Assembly: GCF_002584985.1 (NCBI RefSeq)
Contig: NZ_NUPZ01000023.1
Coordinates: 29,462-93,461 of the forward strand
Source of the DNA: Bacillus sp. AFS029637
Lineage (GTDB): Bacteria; Bacillota; Bacilli; Bacillales; Bacillaceae_G
Direction of reading: 5' to 3'
DNA length: 64,000 nucleotides
A program made the translations under genes and the position numbers. Shown in pieces: positions 42,758 to 55,875 of the stretch; the first letter of the stretch is position 1, and every line of letters begins with the position of its first letter. The notes beneath the pieces are model-generated. The model did no database searches, was not told the DNA's origin, and worked only from the letters and a program-made list of their open reading frames with translations.

Positions 42758-43103
42758 TTAGAATCCCTCCCCAACATTCCACTTTAGTATAAAATATTGT
42801 CAGAAAAAAATCTACAATTTCCATATGAAGAGAAATCGAGTGTTTTTACTACGTGTAGTTCATTTAGCTACGTGAGTTTTTTATTTCCAAGCATGTTAAC
42901 AGTTGGCACTTATACTCGGATTTTTATTGTGAACAATAAAGGGAAGGTGATTACCGCACACCAATAAGAAACCCGGGGCTTATTGCGTGGCGTTTAATAT
43001 AAATAAAGGGACGGGTTATACAGCCTGTTCCTTTGTACTTGTAAAACAAAAGCTAGGGCATTAGTATAAATATATATTGCCAAGTTAGGGAGTAGGAAAA
43101 AGT
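42758..43103. other. Intergenic stretch with three consecutive hairpins
   Basis: No gene seen in 346 bases. On the plus strand are hairpins TTTATTGT/ACAATAAA (42932-42949), CAATAAG/CTTATTG (42962-42968 with 42979-42985, loop starting AAACCCGG), and GGGACGGG/GCCTGTTCC (about 43008-43032). They precede holA and could form a small RNA or a structured leader. Confidence 0.45.
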
Positions 43104-44114
43104 ATGAGTGATATACATAAAAAGATTAAAAAGAAGCAGTTTGCTCCGTTGTATTTACTGTATGGAACGGAAGCGTTTTTTATAAATGAAGCGATAAAGC
43201 TTATTACAACAGAAGCGCTTGAAGAGGAAGATCGCGAGTTTAATGTTGTGACATATGATTTAGAAGAAGCGTATTTAGAAGATGTGGTTGAGGATGCACG
43301 TACACTTCCTTTTTTTGGAGAACGTAAAGTGTTATTAATAAAATCACCATTATTTTTAACTTCACAAAAAGAAAAGTTAGAACAAAATATAAAAATTTTA
43401 GAAGAATATATTGGGGAGCCTTCTCCGTTTTCTATTCTTGTTTTTGTTGCGCCTTACGAAAAGCTGGATGAACGAAAAAAAATTACAAAACTACTAAAGA
43501 AAACAGCGGATGTAGTAGAAGCGAATGCGATGCAAGTGCAGGATGTTCAGAAATGGATTGTTGCCCGTGCGGATGAAGTGCATGTGCATATTGATAATGG
43601 GGCTGTGAGTTTGTTGCTAGAGCTTGTGGGAAGTAATGTAACGATGTTGGCGAAGGAAATGGACAAGTTAACGTTATACGTCGGTATGGGTGGAGAGATT
43701 ACACCGAAACTTGTTGCAGAACTTGTGCCAAAATCGGTAGAACAAAATGTGTTTGCTTTAACAGAAAAAGTGGTGAAAAAGGATATCGCAGGTGCGATGC
43801 AAATATTGGATGGATTATTTACGCAACAGGAAGAACCGATTAAACTGCTTGCGTTATTAGTGAGTCAATTCCGCTTGCTACATCAAGTGAAAGAGTTACA
43901 ACAGCGTGGTTATGGACAAAACCAAATTGCGTCTCATATAGGTGTACATCCGTATCGTGTAAAGTTGGCGATGAATCAAACGAAGTTTTTCTCTTTTGAA
44001 GAATTAAAAAAAGTTATTATAGAATTAGCGGAAGCTGATTATAGTATGAAAACGGGAAAGATGGATAAGAAACTTGTGCTTGAGTTTTTCTTAATGCGGC
44101 TAAATCATATGTAA
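43104..44114 (+). CDS. holA: DNA polymerase III subunit delta
   Basis: Opens the beta sliding clamp as part of the clamp loader. The 336-residue protein starts MSDIHKKIKKKQFAPLYLLYGTEAFFINEAI (the delta N-terminal motif Y-L-L-Y-G-x-E), shows FFGERKVLLIKSPLFL, and ends with the C-terminal helical collar part (KVIIELAEADYSMKTG). GGGAG lies before the ATG. It corresponds to B. subtilis yqeN. Confidence 0.94.
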   Translation: MSDIHKKIKKKQFAPLYLLYGTEAFFINEAIKLITTEALEEEDREFNVVTYDLEEAYLEDVVEDARTLPFFGERKVLLIKSPLFLTSQKEKLEQNIKILEEYIGEPSPFSILVFVAPYEKLDERKKITKLLKKTADVVEANAMQVQDVQKWIVARADEVHVHIDNGAVSLLLELVGSNVTMLAKEMDKLTLYVGMGGEITPKLVAELVPKSVEQNVFALTEKVVKKDIAGAMQILDGLFTQQEEPIKLLALLVSQFRLLHQVKELQQRGYGQNQIASHIGVHPYRVKLAMNQTKFFSFEELKKVIIELAEADYSMKTGKMDKKLVLEFFLMRLNHM

Positions 44115-44120
44115 TGATAC

Positions 44121-44156
44121 AAAAAAGTTCATGTACGTAGTACGTGGACTTTTTTG
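44121..44156 (+). terminator. Terminator after holA
   Basis: AAAAAAGTTCATGTACG pairs with CGTGGACTTTTTT across a small loop with G-U pairs. Confidence 0.75.
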
Positions 44157-44162
44157 TATATA

Positions 44163-44190
44163 AAAAAACGATCCAAATGGATCGTTTTTT
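44163..44190 (-). terminator. Terminator after rpsT
   Basis: AAAAAACGATCC (44163-44174) pairs with GGATCGTTTTTT (44179-44190). Confidence 0.85.
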
Positions 44191-44197
44191 AAACGCC

Positions 44198-44455
44198 TTA
44201 CGCGTTTACTTGTTTCGCTAAGCGAGATTTTTGACGAGCTGCAGCGTTTTGGTGGATAAGACCTTTACGAGCTGCTTTGTCAAGTTTTTTAGAAGCAGTT
44301 TTGAAAGCTTCTTTAGCATTTTCAAGATCGTTATTAGTAACTAAAGCTTCTACAGTTTTAACAGCAGAACGCATGTCAGACTTGATAGAAGCGTTATGTG
44401 CACGACGCTCTTCGCTAAGTTTAGCGCGTTTGATAGCAGATTTGATGTTTGCCAT
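44198..44455 (-). CDS. rpsT: 30S ribosomal protein S20
   Basis: An 85-residue, strongly basic helical ribosomal protein that binds 16S r[25 protein letters not shown] and the end [23 protein letters not shown] are typical. ATG 44455 has GGGAGGTGAAAA upstream; the frame could extend three codons, which is unlikely. It is monocistronic and opposite to its neighbours. Confidence 0.97.
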   Translation of the reverse strand: MANIKSAIKRAKLSEERRAHNASIKSDMRSAVKTVEALVTNNDLENAKEAFKTASKKLDKAARKGLIHQNAAARQKSRLAKQVNA

Positions 44456-44636
44456 ACTTTTCACCTCCCTGGTGCAATCGAATGACTCGATTCATAACAT
44501 AGAACAAGTGATATTCTATCAAACGGTGAAGAGAATTGCAATAGTATATCAATGAAATTTCACGTAAAGGAAAGAATGACCTTATATAACTTTGGGAAAT
44601 CTAACGATATTTACTATGAATTACGGAGGAGATACG

Positions 44637-45740
44637 ATGACAGAACCATTAGATTTAAGTAAATATGGTGTTAGAACTGACCTAGCTGTAGAGGCGCACC
44701 AAATGCTGCAAGAGCGTCAAGAAGAACAAAATGGGATACAAGGAGTTATTGTAAAAGAGAGGGAAGAAGAAGGTATTACAATTACGAAAGTAACGATTGA
44801 TGAAGTTGCATCTGAATCGATGGGTAAAAAACCTGGAAATTATTTAACGCTTGAGGTGCAAGGTATACGCCAACAAGATACTGAATTGCAACAAAAAGTA
44901 GAGCGTATTTTTGCAAAAGAATTTTCTTATTTTTTAGAAGAGGTTGGTGTTACGAAAGAAGCGAGCTGTTTAATCGTTGGTCTTGGGAATTGGAATGTAA
45001 CGCCAGATGCACTTGGACCGATAGTTGTAGAGAATGTAATGGTAACGAGACATTTGTTTCAATTGCAGCCTGAAAGTGTGGAAGAAGGATTTAGGCCTGT
45101 TAGTGCAATTAGGCCGGGAGTAATGGGGATTACAGGGATTGAAACGAGCGATGTTATTTATGGAATCATTGAAAAAACAAAGCCGGACTTTGTCATTGCA
45201 ATTGATGCACTAGCTGCCCGTTCGATTGAACGAGTAAATAGCACGATACAAATTTCTGATACAGGAATTCATCCCGGGTCTGGTGTTGGGAATAAACGTA
45301 AGGAGTTAAGTAAAGAAACGTTAGGTATTCCTGTTATCGCAATTGGTGTTCCAACTGTAGTTGATGCTGTTTCAATTACAAGTGATACGATTGATTTTAT
45401 TTTGAAGCATTTTGGAAGAGAGATGAAAGAGGGACATAAGCCGTCAAGATCTTTATTACCTGCGGGATTTTCATTTGGAGAAAAGAAAAAACTAACAGAA
45501 GAAGATATGCCGGATGAAAAGAGCCGGAATATGTTTTTAGGAGCTGTTGGTACATTGGAAGATGAAGAGAAGAGGAAATTAATTTATGAAGTGCTATCTC
45601 CTCTCGGTCATAATTTAATGGTGACTCCAAAAGAGGTAGATGCCTTTATAGAAGATATGGCAAATGTAATAGCGAGTGGTTTAAATGCAGCGCTGCATCA
45701 TCAAGTTGACCAAGATAATACAGGGGCATATACACATTGA
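44637..45740 (+). CDS. gpr: Germination protease GPR
   Basis: Degrades small acid-soluble spore proteins (SASPs) at the start of germination. The 367-residue zymogen-like protein starts near [15 protein letters not shown], the segment around the self-processing site, and has [55 protein letters not shown], the conserved core. ATG 44637 has CGGAGGAGA. It overlaps the next gene by one base. In B. subtilis spoIIP follows gpr; here it does not. Confidence 0.95.
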   Translation: MTEPLDLSKYGVRTDLAVEAHQMLQERQEEQNGIQGVIVKEREEEGITITKVTIDEVASESMGKKPGNYLTLEVQGIRQQDTELQQKVERIFAKEFSYFLEEVGVTKEASCLIVGLGNWNVTPDALGPIVVENVMVTRHLFQLQPESVEEGFRPVSAIRPGVMGITGIETSDVIYGIIEKTKPDFVIAIDALAARSIERVNSTIQISDTGIHPGSGVGNKRKELSKETLGIPVIAIGVPTVVDAVSITSDTIDFILKHFGREMKEGHKPSRSLLPAGFSFGEKKKLTEEDMPDEKSRNMFLGAVGTLEDEEKRKLIYEVLSPLGHNLMVTPKEVDAFIEDMANVIASGLNAALHHQVDQDNTGAYTH

Positions 45741-46096
45741 TGGAAAGAGATGATTTAAGTCGATTTGCGCTTTTATGTATATGTAGTGCATCCTTATGCT
45801 TGCTTATGGTAATAGCGGGAGTGGCGCTTGCTAATCATGGTTTAAAAAGTATGAAAGGTTACCAGCAGTTGTCGTACGAACAAATAGCTCATATGACAGG
45901 GACAGAAGGGGAGGCTGCTGAATCAGAAATTTCGGGAAGTTCGTTTTCAACTGTTGAAAAACAAAAACAATTAGAAAGTTTAAGAAGTTTTAATGTCGTA
46001 GAAGGAATTGGTATGGCAATAGCGAGTGTTGCTTATGAGATGACAAAGTTTGGGACAGATATAGTTGTTGGGAAGGTGAAAGAGATTTTTAGCTAA
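45740..46096 (+). CDS. yqxA: YqxA-like DUF3679 protein
   Basis: A 118-residue protein with an N-terminal membrane segment (about 12-32, LLCICSASLCLLMVIAGVALA) and an amphipathic C-terminus. In B. subtilis yqxA lies between spoIIP and lepA; this protein is at that place and fits its size, but the sequence is weakly conserved. The ATG shares one base with the gpr stop. A terminator follows. Function unknown. Confidence 0.68.
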   Translation: MERDDLSRFALLCICSASLCLLMVIAGVALANHGLKSMKGYQQLSYEQIAHMTGTEGEAAESEISGSSFSTVEKQKQLESLRSFNVVEGIGMAIASVAYEMTKFGTDIVVGKVKEIFS

Positions 46097-46109
46097 GAGT
46101 AGCAGAGAG

Positions 46110-46150
46110 AACGGTTGTCTTATCGTTTTGCACGACAGCCGTTTTTTTAT
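46110..46150 (+). terminator. Terminator after the YqxA-like gene
   Basis: AACGGTTGTC (46110-46119) pairs with GACAGCCGTT (46134-46143), then TTTTT. Confidence 0.85.
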
Positions 46151-46306
46151 TTGAAAAAGGTTTGTCTCTTATGGTTTGTTCGCATAAGATATAGATAGAA
46201 TGATTTGTATTGTAAGCAGCACGAGTTTTCATTGAATCTTTGCTGCTCTATTGATATAATCAGTGCTAGTGTATATTGGCGAGACTATTAGGAGTTGAGA
46301 ACATAG

Positions 46307-48130
46307 ATGAACAAAGAAGAAAGAGCAAAAAGACAGTCCAAAATCCGTAATTTCTCTATCATTGCTCATATTGACCACGGAAAATCAACGTTAGCAGACC
46401 GTATTTTAGAGAAAACAAACGCGTTAACACAACGTGAAATGAAAGCTCAGTTGCTTGACTCTATGGATTTAGAGCGTGAGCGTGGTATTACAATTAAATT
46501 AAACGCAGTACAATTAAACTATACAGCAAAAGACGGTGAAGAATATATTCTTCACTTAATTGATACACCAGGACACGTCGACTTTACGTACGAAGTATCT
46601 CGTAGTTTAGCGGCTTGTGAAGGCGCGATTCTTGTAGTAGATGCAGCGCAAGGTATTGAAGCGCAAACATTAGCAAACGTATACTTAGCGCTTGATAATA
46701 ATTTAGAAATTTTACCAGTTATTAATAAAATCGACTTACCAAGTGCAGACCCAGAACGTGTGCGCCAAGAAGTAGAAGATGTAATTGGTTTAGATGCATC
46801 AGAAGCAGTACTTGCTTCAGCAAAAGCTGGAATCGGTATTGAAGAAATTTTAGAACAAATCGTTGAAAAAGTACCAGCACCAACAGGTGATTCGGAAGAT
46901 CCGTTACAATGTATGATTTTCGACTCTTTATATGACCCATACCGCGGTGTAATTGCTTACATCCGTGTTGTAAATGGAACGGTAAAAGTTGGCGATAAAG
47001 TACGTATGATGGCAACTGGAAAAGAGTTTGAAGTAACAGAAGTGGGTGTATTCACGCCGAAAACAACGCAGCGTGACGAACTGACAGTAGGTGATGTAGG
47101 TTTCTTAGCAGCATCTATTAAAAACGTAGGCGACACACGCGTTGGTGATACGATTACACATGCGAAACGTCCAGCTGCAGAGCCGTTAGCGGGATATCGT
47201 AAATTAAACCCAATGGTATTCTGTGGTTTATATCCGATTGATTCTGCACGTTATAACGACTTACGTGATGCGTTAGAAAAATTAGAGTTAAACGATTCTG
47301 CCCTTGAGTTTGAACCAGAAACATCTCAAGCGTTAGGATTTGGTTTCCGTTGTGGTTTCCTAGGACTTCTTCACATGGAAATCATTCAAGAACGTATTGA
47401 ACGTGAATTTAAGATTGATTTAATTACAACAGCACCAAGTGTTATTTATAAAGTTTATTTAACAAACGGTGAAGATGTTATTGTTGATAACCCATCTAAT
47501 ATGCCAGATCCACAGTCTATCGATCGTGTAGAAGAGCCTTTTGTGAAGGCTTCAATTATGGTTCCGAATGACTATGTTGGAGCTGTAATGGAAATTTGCC
47601 AAGGTAAACGTGGAACGTTCATTGATATGCAATATTTAGATGAAACACGTGTTACGTTAACATATGAAATCCCATTATCAGAAATCGTATATGATTTCTT
47701 CGATCAGTTGAAATCAAATACGAAAGGGTATGCATCATTTGATTATGAGTTAATCGGTTATAAACCGTCTAAACTTGTGAAAATGGATATTCTTTTAAAT
47801 AATGAACAAGTGGATGCATTATCATTTATCGTACACCGTGATTCAGCGTATGACCGTGGTAAAGTAATCGTAGAGAAATTAAAAGAATTAATTCCGAGAC
47901 AACAGTTCGAAGTGCCAATTCAGGCGACTATCGGAAACAAAGTTGTAGCACGTTCTACAATTAAGGCGATGCGTAAAAACGTACTTGCGAAATGTTACGG
48001 CGGTGACATTTCTCGTAAGCGTAAACTTCTTGATAAGCAAAAAGAAGGTAAAAAACGTATGAAGTCTGTTGGTTCTGTAGAAGTACCGCAAGAGGCATTC
48101 ATGGCTGTATTGAAAATGGATGACAACTAA
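46307..48130 (+). CDS. lepA: Elongation factor 4 (LepA)
   Basis: A 607-residue translational GTPase that back-translocates or aids initiation on ribosomes. The G1 motif is [13 protein letters not shown] near residue 21, G3 is DTPGHVDF, and G4 is NKIDLP. The C-terminal domain with [33 protein letters not shown] and [17 protein letters not shown] is diagnostic. TATAAT near 46255 fits its promoter. A terminator follows. Confidence 0.97.
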   Translation: MNKEERAKRQSKIRNFSIIAHIDHGKSTLADRILEKTNALTQREMKAQLLDSMDLERERGITIKLNAVQLNYTAKDGEEYILHLIDTPGHVDFTYEVSRSLAACEGAILVVDAAQGIEAQTLANVYLALDNNLEILPVINKIDLPSADPERVRQEVEDVIGLDASEAVLASAKAGIGIEEILEQIVEKVPAPTGDSEDPLQCMIFDSLYDPYRGVIAYIRVVNGTVKVGDKVRMMATGKEFEVTEVGVFTPKTTQRDELTVGDVGFLAASIKNVGDTRVGDTITHAKRPAAEPLAGYRKLNPMVFCGLYPIDSARYNDLRDALEKLELNDSALEFEPETSQALGFGFRCGFLGLLHMEIIQERIEREFKIDLITTAPSVIYKVYLTNGEDVIVDNPSNMPDPQSIDRVEEPFVKASIMVPNDYVGAVMEICQGKRGTFIDMQYLDETRVTLTYEIPLSEIVYDFFDQLKSNTKGYASFDYELIGYKPSKLVKMDILLNNEQVDALSFIVHRDSAYDRGKVIVEKLKELIPRQQFEVPIQATIGNKVVARSTIKAMRKNVLAKCYGGDISRKRKLLDKQKEGKKRMKSVGSVEVPQEAFMAVLKMDDN

Positions 48131-48140
48131 TATTTAAAAT

Positions 48141-48174
48141 AAAAAAAGAAGTCGTTTATGCGGCTTCTTTTTTC
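48141..48174 (+). terminator. Terminator after lepA
   Basis: AAAGAAGTCG pairs with CGGCTTCTTTTTT. Confidence 0.85.
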
Positions 48175-48260
48175 TGTATAATTACTTTTTAGACATCTTA
48201 GCATCTCTCATTTACAATAGTGAGAGAGCTTTTTAGTTCAACAGAGTTAGGAGATTATTA

Positions 48261-48635
48261 ATGTCCGAAAATATTCGAAAAGATATTCACGAGAAAATAC
48301 AAAATGGTAATTTTAATTGTGAAAAGGAATTGACGCTTTCTATTATTAGTGGAAAGTGGAAAGTTGTGATACTGTGGCATCTTGGTGTAGAAGGGCCTCA
48401 TCGTTTTAGTGAATTACAACGATTGTTCCCAAGCATTTCTCATAAAGTTTTGTCGAATCAATTAAAAGAGTTAATGGAGGATGGGATTGTTGATCGAACA
48501 GTGTATCCTGAAATTCCTCCTCGCGTTGAGTATTATATGACGGAACTAGGCATGTCACTGTTACCAATCGTTGAAATGATGTATGATTGGGGAAAAATGC
48601 GAATGGAACAAATTCGTAATACGTTAGAGAAGTAA
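48261..48635 (+). CDS. HxlR-family (MarR-like) transcription regulator
   Basis: A 124-residue winged-helix protein. ELTLSIISGKWKVVILWHLG, HRFSELQRLFPSISHKVLSNQLKELMEDGIV and VEYYMTELG are HxlR hallmarks. The conserved N-terminal cysteine, here Cys20 in NGNFNCEKEL, is the redox-sensing site in relatives such as YodB, CatR and HypR, which respond to quinones or diamide. TAGGAGA precedes the ATG. No adjacent target gene is divergent, so it could act on genes elsewhere, such as DoxX or dioxygenase genes; this is inference. It is inserted between lepA and hemW. Confidence 0.88.
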   Translation: MSENIRKDIHEKIQNGNFNCEKELTLSIISGKWKVVILWHLGVEGPHRFSELQRLFPSISHKVLSNQLKELMEDGIVDRTVYPEIPPRVEYYMTELGMSLLPIVEMMYDWGKMRMEQIRNTLEK

Positions 48636-48638
48636 AGA

Positions 48639-48667
48639 ATCCTCCGGAGTGCGGAGGTTTTCTTTTT
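48639..48667 (+). terminator. Terminator after the HxlR gene
   Basis: CCTCCG (48641-48646) pairs with CGGAGG (48652-48657), then TTTTCTTTTT. Confidence 0.8.
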
Positions 48668-48686
48668 AGAAAGGTAGGAGTTATAT

Positions 48687-49826
48687 TTGGTGCAAGCTGC
48701 ATATATTCATATTCCGTTTTGTCAGCACATTTGTCACTATTGTGATTTTAATAAAGTGTTTATTGAACGCCAACCGGTTGATCAATATTTAGAGTATTTA
48801 GAGAAGGAAATAATAAACACGGTTCAAAAAGTGCCGTTTGATAGTATGAAAACGATTTTTGTTGGCGGAGGTACTCCGACAGCATTAAATATGGAACAGA
48901 CAAAAAAACTACTCGATATTATTAACCGTCGTTTACGTCCGTTTGCTCCGAATTGTGAACTAACATTTGAAGCGAATCCAGGTGATTTACCGAAAGAGAA
49001 GTTAAACGTATTGTTAGAAGGTGGAGTGAACAGAATTAGTTTTGGTGTACAAACATTTCGTGATGAACTGCTTGAGAAAATTGGGCGCAAGCATACGAGG
49101 GAAGATGCGTTTGTAGCAATTCGAGAAGCGCAGGAAGTAGGCTTTAAAAATATTAATGTAGATATTATTTATGCGTTGCCAGGACAAACAATAGAAGATG
49201 TGAAGGAAACATTAGACATTGCGTTTACGCTTGGTGTACAACACTTCTCAGCATATTCGTTAATTGTGGAACCGAAAACAGTTTTTTATAATTTAATGAA
49301 CAAAGGGAAATTGCGTCTTCCAGGTGAAGATCATGAAGCGAAAATGTACGAAATGGTAATGGATGAAATGGAGAAACACGGCTATACCCAGTATGAAATT
49401 AGTAATTTCTCAAAAGGTGATAATGAAAGTAGACATAATCTCACATACTGGAATAATGAAGAGTATTATGGATTTGGAGCTGGAGCGCATAGTTATGTGA
49501 ATGGGGAACGTATTCAAAATGTAGGTCCGCTGAAGCAATATTTCAATAAAATTGATGAAACAGGATTTCCGTATTTAGATGTTCATGAAGTGACGGAGAA
49601 AGAAAGAATGGAAGAAGAGTTGTTCTTAGGGCTTCGAAAAACAAAAGGTGTTTCTAAAACGGCATTCCAAAATAAATTTAATGTGGAGATGGATCAAGTT
49701 TTCGCGAAGCAGTTACAAAGTAATCAAGAACAAGGCTTGCTTGAAGAGAGAGATGGATGTGTCCGTTTAACGCGAAAAGGAAAATTATTAGGGAATGAAG
49801 TGTTCCAGTCGTTTTTGATTGATTAA
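48687..49826 (+). CDS. hemW: Radical SAM heme chaperone HemW
   Basis: A 379-residue radical-SAM protein related to HemN. The cluster motif is Cys12-x3-Cys16-x2-Cys19 (FCQHICHYC). GGGTPTALN and the C-terminal HemN-type domain (about 290-379) are present. The family lacks the extra cysteine of true HemN, and HemW is thought to insert heme into respiratory proteins. The start is TTG 48687 with AGGTAGGAG. It lies before hrcA as in B. subtilis. Confidence 0.9.
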   Translation: MVQAAYIHIPFCQHICHYCDFNKVFIERQPVDQYLEYLEKEIINTVQKVPFDSMKTIFVGGGTPTALNMEQTKKLLDIINRRLRPFAPNCELTFEANPGDLPKEKLNVLLEGGVNRISFGVQTFRDELLEKIGRKHTREDAFVAIREAQEVGFKNINVDIIYALPGQTIEDVKETLDIAFTLGVQHFSAYSLIVEPKTVFYNLMNKGKLRLPGEDHEAKMYEMVMDEMEKHGYTQYEISNFSKGDNESRHNLTYWNNEEYYGFGAGAHSYVNGERIQNVGPLKQYFNKIDETGFPYLDVHEVTEKERMEEELFLGLRKTKGVSKTAFQNKFNVEMDQVFAKQLQSNQEQGLLEERDGCVRLTRKGKLLGNEVFQSFLID

Positions 49827-49876
49827 ATAAATGTTTCGTAAACGTGAAAAAGTTTCATTATTTCGTGACGTTTCCG

Positions 49877-49906
49877 TTGACAATTGAATGTCAATTTTGG
49901 TAAGTT
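49877..49906 (+). promoter_or_regulatory. Promoter of the heat-shock operon
   Basis: TTGACA (49877-49882) with an 18-base spacer to TAAGTT (49901-49906), followed directly by CIRCE. Confidence 0.6.
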
Positions 49907-49916
49907 ATTAATAGAT

Positions 49917-49943
49917 TTAGCACTCGAAGACAAAGAGTGCTAA
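49917..49943. promoter_or_regulatory. CIRCE element (HrcA operator)
   Basis: TTAGCACTC (49917-49925) and GAGTGCTAA (49935-49943) with a nine-base spacer: the perfect CIRCE consensus. It is the binding site of HrcA, whose gene follows, so the operon is autorepressed. Confidence 0.98.
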
Positions 49944-49959
49944 CAGAGGTGATGATGAG

Positions 49960-50976
49960 ATGCTTACGGAACGTCAGCTCTTAATTTTACAAACAATTAT
50001 TGATGACTTTATTGGATCAGCGCAGCCTGTTGGGTCTAGAACGTTGGCTAAAAAAGAGGAAATTACATTCAGCTCAGCTACTATTCGAAATGAAATGGCT
50101 GATTTAGAAGAATTAGGTTTTATTGAAAAGACACATAGTTCTTCTGGGCGTGTTCCTTCTGAGAAGGGATACCGATTTTATGTAGATCACCTTTTAGCGC
50201 CGCAAAACTTACCGAACGCTGAAATTGTACAAATTAAAGATTTATTTGCTGAAAGAATTTTTGAAGCGGAAAAAATTGCACAGCAATCTGCTCAAATTTT
50301 ATCAGAGCTTACGAACTATACGGCCATTGTTCTTGGACCGAAGTTAAGTACAAATAAACTTAAAAATGTACAAATTGTGCCGCTTGATCGTCAAACTGCA
50401 GTCGCTATTATTGTAACTGATACAGGGCATGTACAAAGCAAAACGATTACCGTTCCGGAATCTGTTGATTTATCAGATTTAGAAAAAATGGTTAATATTT
50501 TAAATGAAAAGCTATCGGGCGTACCAATGTCGGAACTCCATAATAAAATCTTTAAGGAGATTGTTACGGTATTGCGTGGGTATGTTCATAATTACGATAG
50601 TGCAGTAAAAATGTTAGATGGTACATTTCAAGTTCCTTTATCGGAAAAGATATACTTTGGAGGAAAAGCAAATATGCTTTCGCAGCCAGAGTTCCATGAC
50701 ATTCACAAAGTAAGATCCTTGTTGACGATGATTGATAATGAAGCCGAGTTTTATGACATTTTGCGTCATAAACAAGTCGGTATTCAAGTGAAAATCGGTA
50801 GGGAAAATTCTTCAACGGCTATGGAAGATTGTAGTTTAATTTCTGCAACATATTCAATCGGGGAAGAACAACTAGGAACAATTGCTATTTTAGGTCCGAC
50901 AAGAATGCAATACTCTCGGGTAATTAGTTTGTTACAGTTATTTACGAGACAATTTACTGATGGACTTAAAAAGTAA
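49960..50976 (+). CDS. hrcA: Heat-shock repressor HrcA
   Basis: A 338-residue repressor of class I heat-shock genes. The N-terminal winged helix (about 1-75) includes [31 protein letters not shown] and [17 protein letters not shown], followed by the GAF-like and dimerisation domains. GAGGTGATGATG precedes ATG 49960. The CIRCE element is 16 bases upstream. GroEL normally keeps HrcA active. Confidence 0.97.
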   Translation: MLTERQLLILQTIIDDFIGSAQPVGSRTLAKKEEITFSSATIRNEMADLEELGFIEKTHSSSGRVPSEKGYRFYVDHLLAPQNLPNAEIVQIKDLFAERIFEAEKIAQQSAQILSELTNYTAIVLGPKLSTNKLKNVQIVPLDRQTAVAIIVTDTGHVQSKTITVPESVDLSDLEKMVNILNEKLSGVPMSELHNKIFKEIVTVLRGYVHNYDSAVKMLDGTFQVPLSEKIYFGGKANMLSQPEFHDIHKVRSLLTMIDNEAEFYDILRHKQVGIQVKIGRENSSTAMEDCSLISATYSIGEEQLGTIAILGPTRMQYSRVISLLQLFTRQFTDGLKK

Positions 50977-51090
50977 ATGAGAGTAATACATTCGCTCAAG
51001 TAATGAAACTTTCATTGCTGTGTGTAATATATAATACTTAGGTAATTGTGCTGAGCATGATACCTAATACCTTTTAAGGAGGTGAATATT

Positions 51091-53519
<2,429 letters not shown>

Positions 53520-53537
53520 TATAAATAAGTAAGATGA

Positions 53538-53579
53538 CAAAAAGTCAAAGTCAAGCGTGCCTTGGCTTTGGCTTTTTTC
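53538..53579 (+). terminator. Hairpin between dnaK and dnaJ
   Basis: AAAAAGTCAAAGTCAAG pairs with CTTGGCTTTGGCTTTTTT with G-U pairs. It probably ends part of the transcripts before dnaJ. Confidence 0.7.
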
Positions 53580-53712
53580 ATGAATGAGGAGAAATGTGTG
53601 AGGATCTTAAGTTTTTTACTTTGCATACTGTAAGTGAGGAAACTTTGTTGCAAAGCACTTTCTTTCGGTGTTAAAATTACGTTTATGTGAAAGATTCGGG
53701 GGTTGCAAATTT

Positions 53713-54828
53713 ATGAGTAAACGAGACTATTATGAGGTCCTTGGACTTAGCAAGGGCGCTTCAAAAGATGAAATTAAAAAAGCGTATCGTCGTTTGGCTA
53801 AAAAATACCATCCAGACGTAAGTAAAGAAGAAAATGCAATCGAAAAATTTAAAGAAGTACAAGAAGCATACGAAGTATTAAGCGATGATCAAAAGCGTGC
53901 ACAGTACGATCAATTTGGTCATGCCGGTGCGAATCAAGGTTTCGGTGGCTTTGGCGGCGGAGGAGACTTCGGTGGTGGCTTCGGTTTTGAAGATATCTTT
54001 AGTTCATTCTTTGGTGGTGGCGGCGGTAGACGTCGTGATCCAAATGCTCCGCGCCAAGGTAATGACTTACAATACCAAGTTACTTTAGAGTTTGAAGAAG
54101 CTATTTTTGGTAAAGAGCTAAATGTCGAAATTCCAGTAGAAGATCCATGTGATACTTGTAAAGGTAGTGGAGCAAAACCAGGAACTTCAAAAGAAACATG
54201 TAAACATTGTTCAGGATCAGGGCAAGTAAGTGTAGAACAAAATACACCGTTTGGTCGTATTGTGAACCGTCAAGCTTGTGGTCATTGTTCAGGAACTGGT
54301 CAAATGATTAAAGAAAAATGTACGACATGTCACGGTTCTGGTAAAGTGCGTAAACGTAAAAAAATTAACGTTAAAATTCCAGCGGGTATCGATAACGGTC
54401 AACAAATACGTGTATCTGGAAAAGGTGAAGCGGGCGTAAATGGCGGACCAGCAGGAGATTTATATGTTGTCGTTCATGTAAAAAATCATGAATTCTTCGA
54501 GCGTGAAGGAGATCACATTATTTGCGAAATGCCATTAACATTTGCACAAATGGCACTTGGTGCGGAAGTGGAAGTTCCTACTGTTCATGGTAAAGTGAAG
54601 CTGAAAATCCCAGCAGGAACACAAACAGGAACAGAATTCCGCCTGAAAGGAAAAGGAGCTCCGAACGTACGTGGTTATGGTCAAGGAGATCAATATGTAG
54701 TTGTTCGTGTTGTTGTACCGACGAAATTAACTTCACATCAAAAAGATTTATTACGTGAATTCGCAGGACAAGAAGAGCAGGATGATAGTTTATTCGGAAA
54801 GCTTAAACGTGCTTTCAAAGGGGAATAA
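53713..54828 (+). CDS. dnaJ: Co-chaperone DnaJ
   Basis: A 371-residue Hsp40. It has the J domain (about 1-70, KYHPDV with HPD), a Gly/Phe-rich linker (about 75-110), four zinc-finger motifs of the CxxCxGxG type ([32 protein letters not shown]) at about 140-215, and the C-terminal substrate domains. ATG 53713 has GGGGG upstream; a longer frame is not supported. It stimulates DnaK ATPase. Confidence 0.97.
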   Translation: MSKRDYYEVLGLSKGASKDEIKKAYRRLAKKYHPDVSKEENAIEKFKEVQEAYEVLSDDQKRAQYDQFGHAGANQGFGGFGGGGDFGGGFGFEDIFSSFFGGGGGRRRDPNAPRQGNDLQYQVTLEFEEAIFGKELNVEIPVEDPCDTCKGSGAKPGTSKETCKHCSGSGQVSVEQNTPFGRIVNRQACGHCSGTGQMIKEKCTTCHGSGKVRKRKKINVKIPAGIDNGQQIRVSGKGEAGVNGGPAGDLYVVVHVKNHEFFEREGDHIICEMPLTFAQMALGAEVEVPTVHGKVKLKIPAGTQTGTEFRLKGKGAPNVRGYGQGDQYVVVRVVVPTKLTSHQKDLLREFAGQEEQDDSLFGKLKRAFKGE

Positions 54829-54856
54829 TGGAAATAAAAAATGGAGTTGGTAAATT

Positions 54857-55795
54857 GTGAAATGGTCAGAAATTAGTATTCATACAACAGAAGAAGCAGT
54901 AGAAGCTGTCTCTCATATTTTACATGAAGCTGGTGCTAGTGGAGTTGCGATTGAGGACCCAGCGGAATTGACGAAAGAGCGCGAGCAACAATATGGTGAA
55001 ATTTATGCATTGAACCCAGATGAATACCCGGCGGAGGGTGTATTAATAAAAGCATACTTCCCGCAAACGGATTCTTTACATGAAACGATTGCAGGTGTAA
55101 AATCATCTATTGATGTGCTTCCATCTTACGACATCGAAATTGGTACTGGAAATATTACCGTTAACGAAGTCAATGAAGAAGATTGGGCTACTGCTTGGAA
55201 AAAATATTACCATCCAGTACAAATTTCTGATACATTCACAATTGTGCCAACGTGGGAAGAGTATACACCGTCTTCTCCGGATGAAAAAATCATTGAATTA
55301 GATCCTGGTATGGCGTTTGGAACAGGAACGCATCCAACAACAACAATGTGTATTCGTGCTTTAGAAAAAACAGTTCAGCCAGGTGACACTATCATTGATG
55401 TAGGGACAGGTTCTGGTGTACTTAGTATTGCAGCGGCAAAACTAGGTGCGTCTGCTGTTCAAGCATATGATTTAGATCCAGTTGCAGTGGAAAGTGCAGA
55501 AATGAATGTGCGTTTAAATAAAACAGATGACATTGTGTCTGTTGGACAAAATAGTCTTTTAGAAGGTATTGAAGGTCCTGTTGATTTAATCGTAGCAAAT
55601 TTACTAGCAGAAATTATTCTTTTATTCCCTGAAGATGCAGCGCGAGTTGTGAAGTCAGGCGGATTATTTATTACATCGGGCATTATTGCTGCGAAAGAAA
55701 AAGTGATTTCTGAAGCGTTAGAAAAAGCTGGATTTACAATTGAAGAAGTGTTACGAATGGAAGATTGGGTAGCAATTATTGCACGAAATGCGTAA
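54857..55795 (+). CDS. prmA: Ribosomal protein L11 methyltransferase
   Basis: Methylates lysines of ribosomal protein L11 with SAM. The 312-residue protein has the N-terminal L11-recognition domain (about 1-90), then the catalytic domain with [12 protein letters not shown], the SAM motif [20 protein letters not shown] and the NLLAEI (N-P/L-L) active-site segment. The start is GTG 54857 with GGAG upstream. It follows dnaJ by 28 bases. Confidence 0.95.
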   Translation: MKWSEISIHTTEEAVEAVSHILHEAGASGVAIEDPAELTKEREQQYGEIYALNPDEYPAEGVLIKAYFPQTDSLHETIAGVKSSIDVLPSYDIEIGTGNITVNEVNEEDWATAWKKYYHPVQISDTFTIVPTWEEYTPSSPDEKIIELDPGMAFGTGTHPTTTMCIRALEKTVQPGDTIIDVGTGSGVLSIAAAKLGASAVQAYDLDPVAVESAEMNVRLNKTDDIVSVGQNSLLEGIEGPVDLIVANLLAEIILLFPEDAARVVKSGGLFITSGIIAAKEKVISEALEKAGFTIEEVLRMEDWVAIIARNA

Positions 55796-55875
55796 TATAG
55801 ATTTTAGTCTATAATGAAAAGGGGAGTCTCTCACTATAAGGTGAGGGACTTGCCGTTTGTTATATGAAAAATGAT

